DNA from: Diadophis punctatus similis
Taxonomy: Eukaryota > Chordata > Lepidosauria > Squamata > Dipsadidae
Assembly (NCBI GenBank): GCA_023053685.1
Contig: JALIGW010000003.1
Coordinates: 137,327,126-137,391,125, forward strand
Direction of reading: 5' to 3'
DNA: 64,000 nucleotides
The stretch's first letter is position 1. Each line of letters opens with the position of its first letter. Shown here piece by piece: positions 39,201 to 42,193 of the stretch. The translations under genes were made by a program, and so were the position numbers. The notes beneath the pieces are model-generated. The model was given only the letters and a program-made list of their open reading frames with translations, ran no database searches and was not told where the DNA came from.

Positions 39201-42192
39201 GCCATCGTGAATCAGCTAAAAATAGCGAGTTGCGCGCGCCGCTAGATGGCGCTGCGCTCCCAAGATGGTGACCGGCTCAGGAGGCGAAAGGGCGGGAAAA
39301 ACAGCCAAATTTGAAAAGATCGGCCGGCGCTGAGCTTAAAAGCCGCGCCGCCGAGTCTCCAGGCTAAAAGAAGCCGGCTGCAAGATCGGCCTTACCAGAA
39401 ATACAATCTGTGAGTCTTGAATTCTCCCCTGTATCTGTGCTCCTTAGGAGCTTTGGTAAGGGAGTGTCCCTCCAGCCTCATCGGAGTGCAAGCACCGGCC
39501 GATGGCAAACAACACTCCCCTCAGGGCTTGCAAGCCCGTTCCCCAGACAATGAGCAGAGGGGGAAGAGAGGGGGCAGCTGGAATCGAGGCGTTTAACAGC
39601 CACAAGTGGCGATTTGTTAATGCCTGGGGACGGGAGAAGGAAACAGTTTCCTAACTGTTGTTATTTTTCCTTTCTTAACTAAGTCAATCCTCATGCATTT
39701 TTCTTTCTTTTTTTTTTTTTAAACTTACAGTTGAAGCAAGCAGTCAGAGAGGTGTAAATCCACGTCTAGCCTTTTTGAAGGGCTGAGTCTAAACTGGGCC
39801 AATATCCAAGGAGGAGGAGGACAGAGGCTCAGTTTTTGATTGACAGACTCAGCCCTTGATGTGATTGGCTGTGGACAACCCTCACTCACTGAATGCTGGC
39901 TTCAACCTCCAATGGAGAATGTCCAGATTATTCTTACATGGATTTTTGGCCATAGCCTGTGGCATCTTTTTTCATACAGAGTAACAATACTTGCTACATA
40001 GTATGGAAAAGCTACAATTATGAAATTTTGTAAAATAGATCATCACTAGCAGTGGGATTCCTTTTCTGAAGTCTTTCAGGGTCTCTTCTTCCATTATCCT
40101 TCTAACCTTTGAAAGTCCCAATGTGGAAATAATACGATAGAAAATTTCTGCAGGACTTGGATGGCAGCTTGAAACTATATATGTATATCTTCTTTTTAAA
40201 TTATGCGATTTGCCAGCTCTTGATAAAGAGAAATAGCCATCCCAGCAGCAGGGAATTTCAGTTTGCGGTTGCACTGGGTGGAGGAAATTCTCCACACAGA
40301 GTCCTGCTTTTACCTTCCTTAGCCTTAGCAGAAAAAGATGTGACAAATTGGCCTTGGGTATAGAAGCTATAAGGCCCTGAAGCAGAAGCCTCTATTTTCA
40401 GCAAAAATGAAGTCCAAGAAAGTATCCACAATGAAAGTCTAATAAACATAACTAACAAAAACAACACCTGGACACTCGATATACTGCCCCAGCACATGAC
40501 TGGTGGTTGGTTTTCATGCCTATAGATGACACTAGGTTGGAGGAGAAGGGATGGCAAGTCAACTAGCAACTGTTACCCTGAAGCAATGCCACACTGAACT
40601 GTGCGCGGGCAACAACAGTAATTGCTGTTCAGTAATTCCTGAGGCTAAGGCAAGGCAGAGGTAATCAGCTGATACAGCACTTTCTCCACTGATATACTTT
40701 TCTCCTAACTCAGAGATGGGAGGAAAGCACCTTACTGCTGACACTATGAAAAGCTTTATTTTGAATTTCTACGATCCACAAATTGAGGCACCAAAGCATG
40801 AATATTTGTTATGAAGTATTACAGTACTGTAAAGCTAAAAGAGCTGTTTGCATTGTACTGTAATCTATCACTTGCAGGATCAGGATCACTGGATCAGTAT
40901 TTTGTTAGCTGTGTTCTTTTCCCCCTACGTTATCATATAGCTATGATGTGCTTCTTGAGATGCACTATAGAAATGCAACCAGTGGTGGGTTCCTACCGGT
41001 GCGGTACACTCTATAGCACCGGTAGCGGCCCGCTGGTGACGTCACAGTACCAGAGCGGTCGGTTGCCAGTGCCTGGGTGCCATTTTTTTAAAAAACGTTT
41101 TTTAATTTTTTTAAAAAATTTCTTCTGCGCATGCCCAGAAGCTGAGCTTCCAGCACTGCGCATAGGCTGCCTTCCTACCCCACAGTGAGTCCAAGCAGGG
41201 GAGGATGGCTGAGAGAGCGCGTGAGACGCTGAAAGAACAGGCGGCAGGAGCTATCTCCATTCCCCTCCCTTTAGCAGTCCGAGAAGCCACGAACACGTGG
41301 TGATGATCCTAGGCATTTTCACACGTTTGAGGCTTCTCGAGCTGCTGAGGGGAGGGGGAATGGGTGGGAGGAGCCTAGGATCATTGAATGGGGAGAAGCA
41401 TTCAGGCCGGATGGAGCCTCCTAGAAGAACCGCTGCCGCGGTATTGCTGCTCCCGCTGCGGGGGGCTGAGTTGCGGGTGGGCAATGCCCCCCTACTTCTC
41501 CGGCTGCTGCCAAGCTCCTGAGGCCCATGCCCACCCGGTCACATGGCTGGCAAGCCACATCCACAAAATAAGCCACACCCACAGAGTGGTAGTAAAAAAA
41601 TTAGGAACCCGCCCCTGAATGCAACGGAAAGAAACCCAATAGAAAAAAGTATGCAAAAAAACCCTAAATAAAAATAAACTACTTTTAGTGACCCAAGCAC
41701 ATTTTTAATCCAATGTCAAAACTTAGTAAACTGAAAAATAATCTTGTAGAAAATAGGTATTTTCGTTTTTGCAACACAAATATTTTCTGCTATTTTTTGT
41801 TTTACTGGACAGTAAATTATTTGTAGCAATCGAAACAGTAATGTTGAAATATGGAAATTTAAAACATCAATAATGTGGATAATAGATGAATTACAAATCT
41901 TTTCTGCAGAACATAACATTATGATTAAAATGAGATATTAATATTCCTCCTGGGTAATTTAAAAATATGATGAAAGTGGTTGATTATCTTTTAGCTTTCT
42001 TTGAGAACAAATGTTACCACCACGACATTTAGTTGTTCACTTTTCAACCTACCAAATACATTTCTGAAACAATAAAATCATACCTCCATTGACTCCATTA
42101 ATGGTTCCAGAAGTTCTATGTGATTCTGATAACAATGATTCAAGCCTAATTACAGCTTTTTCCAATCTTTCTATCAAAGCCACTTCTGCCAT
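2164..42192 (-). CDS. CAP2: CAP2, cyclase-associated actin regulator, 12 coding exons
   Basis: CAP proteins bind G-actin, speed nucleotide exchange on it and help cofilin recycle filaments; CAP2 is the form enriched in heart and skeletal muscle. Coding exons in transcription order: 42192-42084, 33914-33814, 27684-27607, 20638-20495, 19870-19785, 18972-18867, 14417-14222, 11707-11538, 9318-9195, 8829-8747, 8347-8207, 2247-2164. All introns are GT-AG, phases agree across each junction, and the total is 1,422 nt (473 residues plus stop; human CAP2 has 477). Layout: N-terminal helical-folded domain (about residues 35-210), polyproline stretch (about 228-243), WH2-like actin-binding segment (about 257-285), C-terminal beta-sheet CARP domain (about 315-473). 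CAP2 is preferred over the paralogue CAP1 because of CAP2-like stretches such as [16 protein letters not shown] and [13 protein letters not shown], and because RBM24 lies next to it. The first exon is non-coding and lies in the CpG island near 48.4 kb. Confidence 0.96.
2401..2577 (+). repeat. TA-flanked palindromic MITE (CAGGTAGTCCTCGACT family), one half
   Basis: The left terminal inverted repeat starts CAGGTAGTCCTCGACTTACG after TA and the copy runs about 177 bp into the element before losing similarity. The family recurs at 14576, 17577, 28056, 30126, 46520, 52515 and 54395. The CAG terminus and TA target duplication suggest a pogo/Tigger-type transposon; that class assignment is inferred. 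Confidence 0.75.
2637..2959. mobile_element. hAT-type non-autonomous transposon, 8-bp TSD
   Basis: Termini TAGTGATGGCGAACC and, inverted, GCCATCACTG are flanked by TTCTAGCA on both sides (2629-2636 and 2960-2967). An exact 8-bp duplication is the hAT hallmark. The inside has no coding capacity. Confidence 0.88.
3594..3760 (+). mobile_element. LINE 3' end fragment (CR1/L2-like)
   Basis: An AT-rich block is followed by sequence ending in AATAAAG and a short ATTCTA-type tail, resembling the reverse complement of the LINE ends at 9918 and 44196. No reading frame survives. The LINE class is a guess from the tail. Confidence 0.45.
4087..4455 (-). mobile_element. hAT-type MITE (CAGTGGTGGG family) with internal minisatellite
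   Basis: Termini CAGGGGTGAAATCC and GGATTTCACCACTG are flanked by ccacccac (4079-4086) and ccacctac (4456-4463), a 7/8 match to an 8-bp TSD. A 42-bp unit is repeated four times at 4218-4385. Sister copies lie at 15913, 18433, 20858, 40980 and 53174. The apparent repetitive proteins here are translations of the 42-bp unit, not genes. Confidence 0.88.
4218..4385. repeat. 42-bp minisatellite, four copies
   Basis: The unit begins CCTTCCCCCAGGAGTGGGG and recurs at 4218, 4260, 4302 and 4344 with few differences. Because 42 is a multiple of three, both strands show open repeated frames. It expands a segment of the hAT MITE that is present once or twice in other copies. Confidence 0.92.
4474..6084 (-). 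mobile_element. ORF1-only L1 derivative with 17-bp TSD
   Basis: A 17-bp direct repeat, CACCTACCCCAATTTAT, is found at 4457-4473 and 6085-6101. Between them on the minus strand lie a GC-rich 5' UTR (6084 to about 5435), an intact ORF1 (about 5431-4481) and, almost at once, an A-rich AATAAA-containing tail. No ORF2 sequence is present. Flanking duplications show that this is the whole insertion, not an assembly fragment. Mammalian HAL1 elements have the same ORF1-only build; whether this is a family or a single internally deleted copy cannot be told here. Confidence 0.85.
4481..5431 (-). CDS. L1 ORF1-like RNA-binding protein, intact frame
   Basis: The 316-codon open frame (or 309 from an internal Met at 5410 reading [12 protein letters not shown]) resembles L1 ORF1p, the trimeric RNA-binding chaperone that coats L1 RNA. 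A heptad-rich coiled-coil stretch (about residues 50-135) is followed by an RRM-like core with [17 protein letters not shown] and RPRDIV-type sequence [15 protein letters not shown], then a C-terminal domain ending near [10 protein letters not shown]. The last 25 residues look like read-through into the 3' tail. There is no internal stop, suggesting a young copy. It is transposon-derived, not a host gene. Confidence 0.8.
   Translation of the reverse strand: MYSFETPMASKSGKIVLTKRNDYSSGYISKMQLNTELTPPQLLTPENLLNNLKIMKHELTLEFNQKISEIDKKMQAALKNMNQQLRFDVLEVCKGLATNIEVLAERIETNKQALATSVNYIDKIQNDIANFEKEVLMTQFRSMEVAIRIRGLKEGLYENLKGRMVDILDQVSGISKVELATQIDKIYRINSWYAKQKHLPRDIVIYFTTRALRNRIIQATFNNNLMVNGQELKIWKEIPSKMLKARKSYTFLIDEFKRLNLQYKWEAPVGVAVKFSGKRYRLNTIKKATEKNKNVCTLYLIFCYYLCKSVLIKLFE
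6387..7372. mobile_element. TA-flanked MITE (CCGTATTTTTCGGAGTATAAGACG termini), copy A
   Basis: Inverted termini begin CCGTATTTTTCGGAGTATAA and end TTATACTCCGAAAAATATG, each beside TA. Related copies lie at 56317-57060 and 62351-62844. Copies A and 56317 share a near-identical inner block (about 7160-7340 and 56845-57025), which makes similar but meaningless short ORFs in both. A tRNA-like SINE at about 6708-6786 is inserted in copy A. Confidence 0.85.
6708..6786 (+). repeat. tRNA-derived SINE head
   Basis: The segment has a tRNA-like A box (TGGCCTAGAGGTAGAG) and B box (GAGTTCTATCC) at the spacing of a tRNA promoter. It lacks a clean cloverleaf end and lies inside a MITE, so it is a SINE remnant rather than a tRNA gene. 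Confidence 0.6.
7648..7850 (+). repeat. tRNA-derived SINE, family B (Sauria-SINE-like)
   Basis: The head resembles 'GTTAAGGTGCTGG...AAACCAGGAGACTG' tRNA-like sequence, followed by the block around AAAGCCAGCTGGATGACT and CTCAGCCCAACTCATC, and the 3' part near ATTAGGTATGTTTGCC. The other copies are at 9546, 22550, 26380 and 42330. The resemblance to the Sauria SINE family is from memory of its layout. Confidence 0.75.
7897..8031. mobile_element. 135-bp palindromic MITE, TA target site
   Basis: Termini CCCTGTTTCCCCCAAAATAA and, inverted, TTATTTTGGGGGAAACACGG are flanked by TA (7895-7896, 8032-8033). It contains no coding sequence. It sits 176 bp from CAP2 coding exon 11, in the intron downstream of it. 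Confidence 0.85.
8207..8347 (-). CDS. CAP2: CAP2 coding exon 11
   Basis: It lies between acceptor CTTAG and donor GTAAGT, is 141 nt (47 codons) and starts and ends at phase 0. It encodes [20 protein letters not shown] and [17 protein letters not shown], nearly identical to human CAP2, from the parallel beta-helix of the C-terminal actin-binding domain. Confidence 0.96.
8747..8829 (-). CDS. CAP2: CAP2 coding exon 10
   Basis: Acceptor TTCCAG, donor GTAAAC; 83 nt. The first codon (Asp) is split with the previous exon. It encodes [19 protein letters not shown], part of the C-terminal beta-sheet domain. Human has LGLVF where this copy has FCLLF. Confidence 0.95.
9195..9318 (-). CDS. CAP2: CAP2 coding exon 9
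   Basis: Acceptor ATGCAG, donor GTAAGT; 124 nt, starting in phase 0 and ending after one base. It encodes [18 protein letters not shown] and [20 protein letters not shown], the opening strands of the CARP domain, matching human closely. Confidence 0.96.
9546..9775 (+). repeat. tRNA-derived SINE, family B
   Basis: Nearly complete copy: tRNA-like head with B box GAGTTCTAGTCCC at about 9595, the CTCAGCCCAACCTACCTCAC core and an AT-rich tail. Same family and orientation as 7648-7850. Confidence 0.8.
9889..10430 (-). mobile_element. CR1/L2-clade LINE 3' end with AATAG microsatellite tail
   Basis: A short (TAGAA)n run (9889-9917) abuts TTCTTTATTGGCCAAGTGTG, the 3' end of a LINE in minus orientation; the same sequence follows the longer array at 44196. 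Castoe and colleagues described AATAG repeats seeded by 'Snake1' CR1-L3 LINEs in colubroid snakes, which fits. Only 3' untranslated and terminal RT-region sequence remains. Confidence 0.75.
10431..11261. other. CAP2 intron, no recognised element
   Basis: AT-rich intronic DNA between coding exons 8 and 9. I see no exon-like frame, clear terminal repeat or RNA gene. Confidence 0.5.
11262..11345 (-). repeat. 5S rRNA-derived pseudogene or SINE head
   Basis: The minus strand reads GAAGCTAAGCAAGACTGGGA then CTGGTTAATACTTGGATGAG, matching the internal promoter half of vertebrate 5S rRNA (GAAGCTAAGCAGGGTCGGGC, CTGGTTAGTACTTGGATGGG). The 5' third is not recognisable. A second 5S fragment lies at 56270. 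Confidence 0.7.
11538..11707 (-). CDS. CAP2: CAP2 coding exon 8
   Basis: Acceptor TTATAG, donor GTAAGT; 170 nt. The first two bases complete a Gly codon, then [20 protein letters not shown], a Pro/Ser/Thr-rich linker and [12 protein letters not shown]. It joins the WH2-like segment to the start of the C-terminal domain. The linker ([20 protein letters not shown]) is the most variable part relative to human. Confidence 0.96.
12169..12260 (-). repeat. LINE/SINE 3' end with TTTA-rich tail
   Basis: A TTTATTTATTTGTTTG run is followed by GCCCATATTTTAATTAACTC and GGGCAGC, like the degenerate 'gccgcccttctc...gggcggc' end of squamate L2/CR1-type elements read in reverse. Weak similarity. Confidence 0.35.
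12621..12854 (-). repeat. tRNA-derived SINE, family A
   Basis: In minus orientation it starts GAGCCGAGTTGGTGCAGTGG, passes a B-box-like ATCTCACCGGCTC stretch and ends with TGCTATTGCTAT repeats. The sisters are at 22118 (+), 24568 (-) and 30971 (-). Confidence 0.8.
12855..14221. other. CAP2 intron with degraded repeats
   Basis: A degenerate relative of the CAGGTAGTCC-type MITE may lie at about 13160-13325 (tggttgttaaatg, ttaattgtggctgtaaattg). The remainder shows no element or exon I recognise. Confidence 0.4.
14222..14417 (-). CDS. CAP2: CAP2 coding exon 7, polyproline and WH2 region
   Basis: Acceptor ATTAG, donor GTATGA; 196 nt. It encodes [14 protein letters not shown], a proline run ([17 protein letters not shown], the profilin/SH3-binding stretch of CAP proteins), then [17 protein letters not shown], the first part of the WH2-like G-actin-binding segment. 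The proline run is GGA/GGT-rich on the plus strand, giving a spurious polyglycine frame there. Confidence 0.96.
14576..14949. mobile_element. TA-flanked palindromic MITE (CAGGTAGTCCTCGACT family), full length
   Basis: Starts CAGGTAGTCCTCGACTTGCA after TA (14574-14575) and ends with the inverted GTAAGTTGAGGACTGCC. About 374 bp with no coding sequence. Confidence 0.82.
15913..16212 (+). mobile_element. hAT-type MITE (CAGTGGTGGG family), 300 bp
   Basis: Termini CAGGGGAGGGTTC and GAACCCACCACTG with exact 8-bp TSD ATGTATAT (15905-15912, 16213-16220). Its middle shares a CACAGCTGAGGAGC block with the 53174 copy, defining a subfamily. Confidence 0.92.
16358..16493. mobile_element. 136-bp perfect-hairpin hAT-type MITE
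   Basis: Two 65-nt arms are exact reverse complements around a 6-nt loop (CATTCG, 16423-16428). Ends CAGTGTTTCCCAACC and GGTTGGGAAACACTG. Flanks tctagaa and gttctagaa look like one duplicated site with a one-base indel. Confidence 0.9.
16494..17576. other. CAP2 intron, no recognised element
   Basis: AT-rich sequence without clear repeat ends or exon-like frames. Confidence 0.5.
17577..17840. repeat. CAGGTAGTCC-family MITE, partial, interrupted
   Basis: Begins CAGATAGTCCTTGGGTTACA and follows the family to about 17840, where a CR1 fragment intervenes; family-like sequence reappears near 18115-18200 (cttcactaagtgatgtggtc). Confidence 0.6.
17850..18110 (-). mobile_element. CR1 LINE 3' end
   Basis: The segment GAGTTGGAAGGGACCTTGTA, CATCTAGTCCAACCCCCTGC and the following text through CTCCTAGGTCCCTGAGATC is the conserved amniote CR1 3' region in minus orientation. 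It appears to have landed in the MITE at 17577. Confidence 0.85.
18433..18778 (+). mobile_element. hAT-type MITE (CAGTGGTGGG family), 346 bp
   Basis: Begins CAGTGGTGGGATTC, with exact 8-bp TSD CCCTCCAA (18425-18432, 18779-18786). It ends 88 bp from CAP2 coding exon 6, in the intron downstream of it. It carries the same GGGAAGGATACTG-type segment that expanded into a minisatellite in the 4087 copy. Confidence 0.92.
18867..18972 (-). CDS. CAP2: CAP2 coding exon 6
   Basis: Acceptor GTTACAG, donor GTAAGT; 106 nt, the first base completing a Ser codon. It encodes [19 protein letters not shown] and [16 protein letters not shown], the last helices of the helical-folded domain. Human has RHVDWVKSYLNIWSELQ. 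Confidence 0.96.
19282..19395. mobile_element. 114-bp hAT-type MITE
   Basis: Ends CAGGGGTGTCAAACT and AGTTTGACACCCGTG with exact 8-bp TSD CAGTAGAG (19274-19281, 19396-19403). Same terminal type as 26555-26991. Confidence 0.9.
19617..19705. repeat. hAT-type hairpin MITE, decayed
   Basis: Contains the palindromic ACTTTAATTCCCAGAATTTT / GGGAGTTGAAGTCTGTACAT core also seen in the 16358 and 51101 hairpins, but the termini are worn. Confidence 0.55.
19785..19870 (-). CDS. CAP2: CAP2 coding exon 5
   Basis: Acceptor CTTTTAG, donor GTAAGT; 86 nt, phase 0 start, two bases carried over. It encodes [18 protein letters not shown] and [10 protein letters not shown], part of the helical-folded domain, nearly identical to human. 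Confidence 0.96.
20495..20638 (-). CDS. CAP2: CAP2 coding exon 4
   Basis: Acceptor CTTGCAG, donor GTACGT; 144 nt (48 codons), phase 0 at both ends. It encodes [19 protein letters not shown] and [20 protein letters not shown], the most conserved stretch of the helical-folded domain, which binds cofilin-actin at filament ends. Confidence 0.97.
20858..21364 (+). mobile_element. hAT-type MITE (CAGTGGTGGG family), 507 bp
   Basis: Ends CAGGGGCGGGTTCC and GGAACCCACCACTG, exact 8-bp TSD GTGATGAC (20850-20857, 21365-21372). Its GC-rich interior is closely matched in reverse orientation by 40980-41617. The open frames across it on both strands are not genes. Confidence 0.93.
21365..22079. other. CAP2 intron, no recognised element
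   Basis: AT-rich with a short C10 run at 21800. Nothing else supported. Confidence 0.5.
22080..22345 (+). mobile_element. BovB RT fragment fused to a family A SINE
   Basis: 22083-22117 reads [11 protein letters not shown], the catalytic RT motif of BovB LINEs. Directly after GATGACACC a family A SINE begins (ATGCTGGCACAGTGG) and runs to about 22340. The same junction occurs on the other strand at 24790. Confidence 0.8.
22550..22715 (-). repeat. tRNA-derived SINE, family B
   Basis: Minus orientation copy with the CCTGGTTTCTAGCCTGATGC tRNA-like head reversed, and the GATCACCCAGCTGGCTTTG core. Confidence 0.7.
22716..24459. other. CAP2 intron, no recognised element
   Basis: A 1.7-kb stretch of AT-rich DNA with no clear repeat termini and no exon-like frame. 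It may hold old, unrecognisable LINE sequence. Confidence 0.45.
24568..24790 (-). repeat. tRNA-derived SINE, family A, inserted in BovB
   Basis: It separates the BovB YADD motif from the downstream RT sequence. On the minus strand the junction reads GATGACACC then GTGGTGGCACAGTGG. Same subfamily as the 22118 copy (shares GGCTAATTCT and CAGCAGTTCGATTCTTAC). Confidence 0.8.
25070..25245 (+). mobile_element. LINE 3' tail with A-rich end, nested in BovB
   Basis: CCTGTCCTAATGTTCCCTCT then ACTTGACAAAAAAAATAAAA; resembles a common squamate L2/CR1-type 3' terminus. It interrupts the BovB RT region. Confidence 0.5.
26380..26554 (-). repeat. tRNA-derived SINE, family B
   Basis: Core ACAACCCTGTGAGGTAATTT and CTCCCAGCTGGCTTTCATGC, then the reversed tRNA-like head ending CTTAACCACTAGATCA. 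The hAT element at 26555 has inserted into that head. Confidence 0.75.
26555..26991. mobile_element. hAT-type MITE, 437 bp
   Basis: Ends CAGGGGTGTCAAGCTC and GAGTTTGACACCCCTG with exact 8-bp TSD CACTAGAT (26547-26554, 26992-26999). The GC-rich interior has repeated AACCCTCTGCCAGC(A)AAAGC segments; its long frames are not genes. Confidence 0.94.
27121..27198. repeat. (CT)n(GT)n compound microsatellite
   Basis: About 44 bp of CT repeats run straight into about 30 bp of GT repeats, in the intron upstream of CAP2 coding exon 2-3 region's exon at 27607. Confidence 0.97.
27607..27684 (-). CDS. CAP2: CAP2 coding exon 3
   Basis: Acceptor TCATAG, donor GTAAGA; 78 nt, 26 codons, phase 0 at both ends. 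It encodes [19 protein letters not shown] and RYQEPQQ. A second AG four bases inside (GGCAG) is a possible alternative acceptor, but GCAGAA is needed to match the human AEMVH. Confidence 0.95.
28056..28423. mobile_element. TA-flanked palindromic MITE (CAGGTAGTCC family), full length
   Basis: Starts CAGGTTGACGTATGACC after TA and ends TATGTCGAGGGCTAGCTG before TA. About 368 bp. Confidence 0.8.
28512..28977 (+). repeat. Possible solo LTR
   Basis: The block opens TGTTAGAG and closes CTGCAACA (TG...CA), has a TATA box (TATAAAAGG, 28613-28621) about 100 bp in, and has no coding frame. No matching target duplication was found at these ends, so the boundaries or the LTR call may be wrong. Confidence 0.35.
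29575..29660 (+). mobile_element. LINE RT fragment (CR1/L2-like)
   Basis: Reads [18 protein letters not shown], matching the 'LKLNPDKTE' motif that follows the YADD box in CR1/L2-type reverse transcriptases. It is under 100 bp and isolated. Confidence 0.6.
30126..30701. mobile_element. TA-flanked palindromic MITE (CAGGTAGTCC family) with nested insertion
   Basis: Starts CAGGTAGTCCACAACTTACA after TA and ends GGTAGAGGACCGCCTG. It is interrupted at 30230-30443 by a Penelope-like hairpin insertion with its own TSD. Confidence 0.82.
30230..30443. mobile_element. Short Penelope-like hairpin insertion, 10-bp TSD
   Basis: Flanked by AACTAACTTG at 30220-30229 and 30444-30453. Two arms (about 30231-30310 and 30322-30402) are near-complementary and meet at an 11-bp spacer; each holds CTTGGATGAGAAGC. 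The end CTTTGGGACAACCATGACCT is familiar from Penelope-type termini. There is no ORF. Confidence 0.7.
30971..31219 (-). repeat. tRNA-derived SINE, family A
   Basis: Minus orientation; tail TTTATTTATTTATT, body GGGTCCTCATTTTACCTACC, head reversed to CTGCGCCACCTCGGCTC. Confidence 0.8.
31220..33020. other. CAP2 intron, no recognised element
   Basis: About 1.8 kb of AT-rich sequence. I see no terminal repeats, RNA gene or exon-like frame. Confidence 0.45.
33021..33061 (-). pseudogene. Partial duplicate of CAP2 coding exon 2
   Basis: 41 bp match the middle of the true exon (33858-33897) at about 36 of 40 positions and would read [10 protein letters not shown], next to the true RLMNESLAE. An acceptor-like CTTTTAG precedes it on the minus strand, but splicing from the phase-1 end of the first coding exon would hit TGA within eight codons. 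It is therefore a pseudo-exon. Confidence 0.65.
33287..33604. mobile_element. hAT-type MITE, 318 bp
   Basis: Ends CAGGGGTCAGCAACCC and GGTTGCCGACCCCTG with exact 8-bp TSD TTCTATAC (33279-33286, 33605-33612). It contains a direct repeat around GACTCTATGGTGGGGGAACC (about 33425-33445 and 33488-33508). Confidence 0.94.
33814..33914 (-). CDS. CAP2: CAP2 coding exon 2
   Basis: Acceptor CCCGCAG, donor GTAAGT; 101 nt, first two bases completing a Glu codon. It encodes [18 protein letters not shown] and [15 protein letters not shown]. Human has VAPSVEAFDKLMDSMVAEF. It is one of the more diverged exons and begins 146 bp from the DIRS element. Confidence 0.95.
34100..34220 (+). repeat. DIRS inverted terminal repeat, left
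   Basis: 121 bp from GGTTGAAGCCAGCATTC to CCCAGTTTAGAC. By eye it is an exact reverse complement of 39787-39907. A 40-bp extension at 34060-34099 is specific to this end. Confidence 0.95.
34423..34513. repeat. DIRS internal complementary region
   Basis: The first part (34423-34480) is the reverse complement of the left terminus with two differences; the second (34476-34513) is the reverse complement of the right terminus. They overlap in CATTC, the inferred circle junction. It templates the ends during replication. Confidence 0.93.
34577..35875 (-). CDS. DIRS tyrosine recombinase
   Basis: 432 codons without a stop. The N-terminal SAM-like core-binding domain ([17 protein letters not shown], about residue 107 on) is followed by the catalytic domain with Arg in [11 protein letters not shown] (about 240), H-x-x-R in HSTRSAATS (371-374) and the nucleophile Tyr in FIRHYKI (about 407). 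All key residues are present. The first 80 codons overlap the RT/RNase H frame, so the true start may be internal. Confidence 0.92.
   Translation of the reverse strand: MAPGTPVCLPSPPSALQGHPENIKTFCGGDSNCPSLATQGLVRGPPFPLPRSPVETAPPSGSAPTGGSGLPGPSVVTLDRMAVEREVLKRQHYDLDTIEVILASRRPSTNRVYQNTWKAFCEWCRLEGISPLYVPIPLLLRFLKKGLNLGLAPNTLRRQLAALSTILSCPNCPSLAHVPTVHRFLKGASNICPPVVHRFPTWDLPLVLEALTGPPFEPLREAPLSLLSYKVAFLVAITSARRISELSALSIRQDLCLFHPDRVVLRLDPSFLPKVNSLFHRSQEIILPSFCAHPRHPRERQWHTLDVRRALKAYINRTSAFRKSEALFVAFLPRSMGLKVSSPTIGRWIRATITRAYTSAGKPVPETITAHSTRSAATSAAWKTRASLEEVCRAATWVSPTQFIRHYKIDSYASTEAAFGRRVLQQVAVPLS
35611..37599 (-). pseudogene. DIRS reverse transcriptase-RNase H polyprotein, one in-frame stop
   Basis: RT motifs: [35 protein letters not shown] and the catalytic YLDDIL. 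RNase H begins [15 protein letters not shown] and includes VLTDNVTA and the [11 protein letters not shown] segment; the C-terminal part ([36 protein letters not shown]) is typical of vertebrate DIRS. A TGA at 36408-36406 interrupts the frame just before RNase H; the 57 codons after it stay in phase. The frame overlaps gag by 92 nt and the recombinase by 265 nt. Confidence 0.92.
37508..39205 (-). CDS. DIRS gag-like protein
   Basis: 565 intact codons. A basic, Lys/Arg-rich N-terminus and a long Ala/Pro/Ser-rich low-complexity region (residues 60-230) precede a conserved block with [20 protein letters not shown] and [20 protein letters not shown]. The C-terminus is Arg/Gly/Tyr-rich ([13 protein letters not shown]). 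It probably packages element RNA. The order gag, RT, recombinase is canonical for DIRS. Confidence 0.9.
   Translation of the reverse strand: MAEAGKAPAKPKRPARTQKGPDSGEEITPAPIEAKQPKSTQGSKAAERDERRRDRALQRIVDRADQQEEAMAPPKHQVVIQAQVHNLDAPAPTLLDPNVWGEGGLVSSAQGNPQEIATAFGPDIPVASAPTIDWTQAARPPASVASSSLTSQAGPSHQPDQPSWQMVMAATVQQCLAGFQQIQASAQAIPSRPSSHAHSQSLRGAAIAEDSSDDSSEDIRPATLEEGECDPTALSEDEGLAPEQPTSVGLFPPALFKSLLHKARNVAGLASAPVTTDAATSSSKVPVFEEQVTELDVIPAPKIFLDNVQRQFVAPTSGPMPSAQDKRFFNTAAELTGLLSPPSVDVPVAALHSPNPIPGEAEELLKPDDHRLEQLLLKSHHASAWAVRASCSASFFARSSLLWLRQLQEWIPSSELRIHQDLNKVIAATQFTADATLRAARFSSKSIAAATAGRRVNWLKNWTADARQKWRLASKPIAGQSLFGEVLDPLLVESKDRRKVLPTYNKKGSFRHNPYPRRPFRSADQGSNLPRTPGQYGQRSFYQDRAARGRSYKRPYRGWGNKFSR
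39787..39907 (-). repeat. DIRS inverted terminal repeat, right
   Basis: 121 bp, reverse complement of 34100-34220, followed by the right-end extension TCCAATGGAGAATG. Between it and the gag start (39206-39786) lies the 5' leader, GC-rich near gag with a T-rich run at 39709-39720. Confidence 0.95.
39922..40979. other. CAP2 intron, no recognised element
   Basis: No clear repeat ends or exon-like frame in this kilobase. Confidence 0.45.
40980..41617 (-). mobile_element. hAT-type MITE (CAGTGGTGGG family), 638 bp
   Basis: Ends CAGTGGTGGGTTCC and GGAACCCGCCCCTG with exact 8-bp TSD AATGCAAC (40972-40979, 41618-41625). It is in inverted orientation to the closely similar 20858 copy and carries about 130 bp more internal sequence. 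Confidence 0.94.
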
Positions 42193-42193
42193 T
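42084..42193 (-). CDS. CAP2: CAP2 coding exon 1, with start codon
   Basis: The acceptor TTTTTTCAG is followed by a single base and then ATG (42192-42190), so only 1 nt of 5' UTR lies in this exon. It encodes [19 protein letters not shown] and [17 protein letters not shown], ending with one base of a split codon before donor GTATGA. Human begins MTDMQGLIERLERAVIRLES. This N-terminal amphipathic helix drives CAP oligomerisation. Confidence 0.95.

Larger units (their letters stand above)
34060..39921 (-). mobile_element. DIRS retroelement, 5.86 kb, near-intact
   Basis: DIRS elements use a tyrosine recombinase to insert a circular DNA copy and so make no target duplication. Minus strand, in order: gag (39205-37508), RT/RNase H (37599-35611), tyrosine recombinase (35875-34577). 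Inverted terminal repeats 34100-34220 and 39787-39907 are identical over 121 bp. An internal complementary region (34423-34513) carries the reverse complements of both ends joined, as expected for DIRS replication. GAATG is found at both outer edges (34060-34064, 39917-39921). It lies in CAP2's first coding intron, on the gene's strand. Confidence 0.95.
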
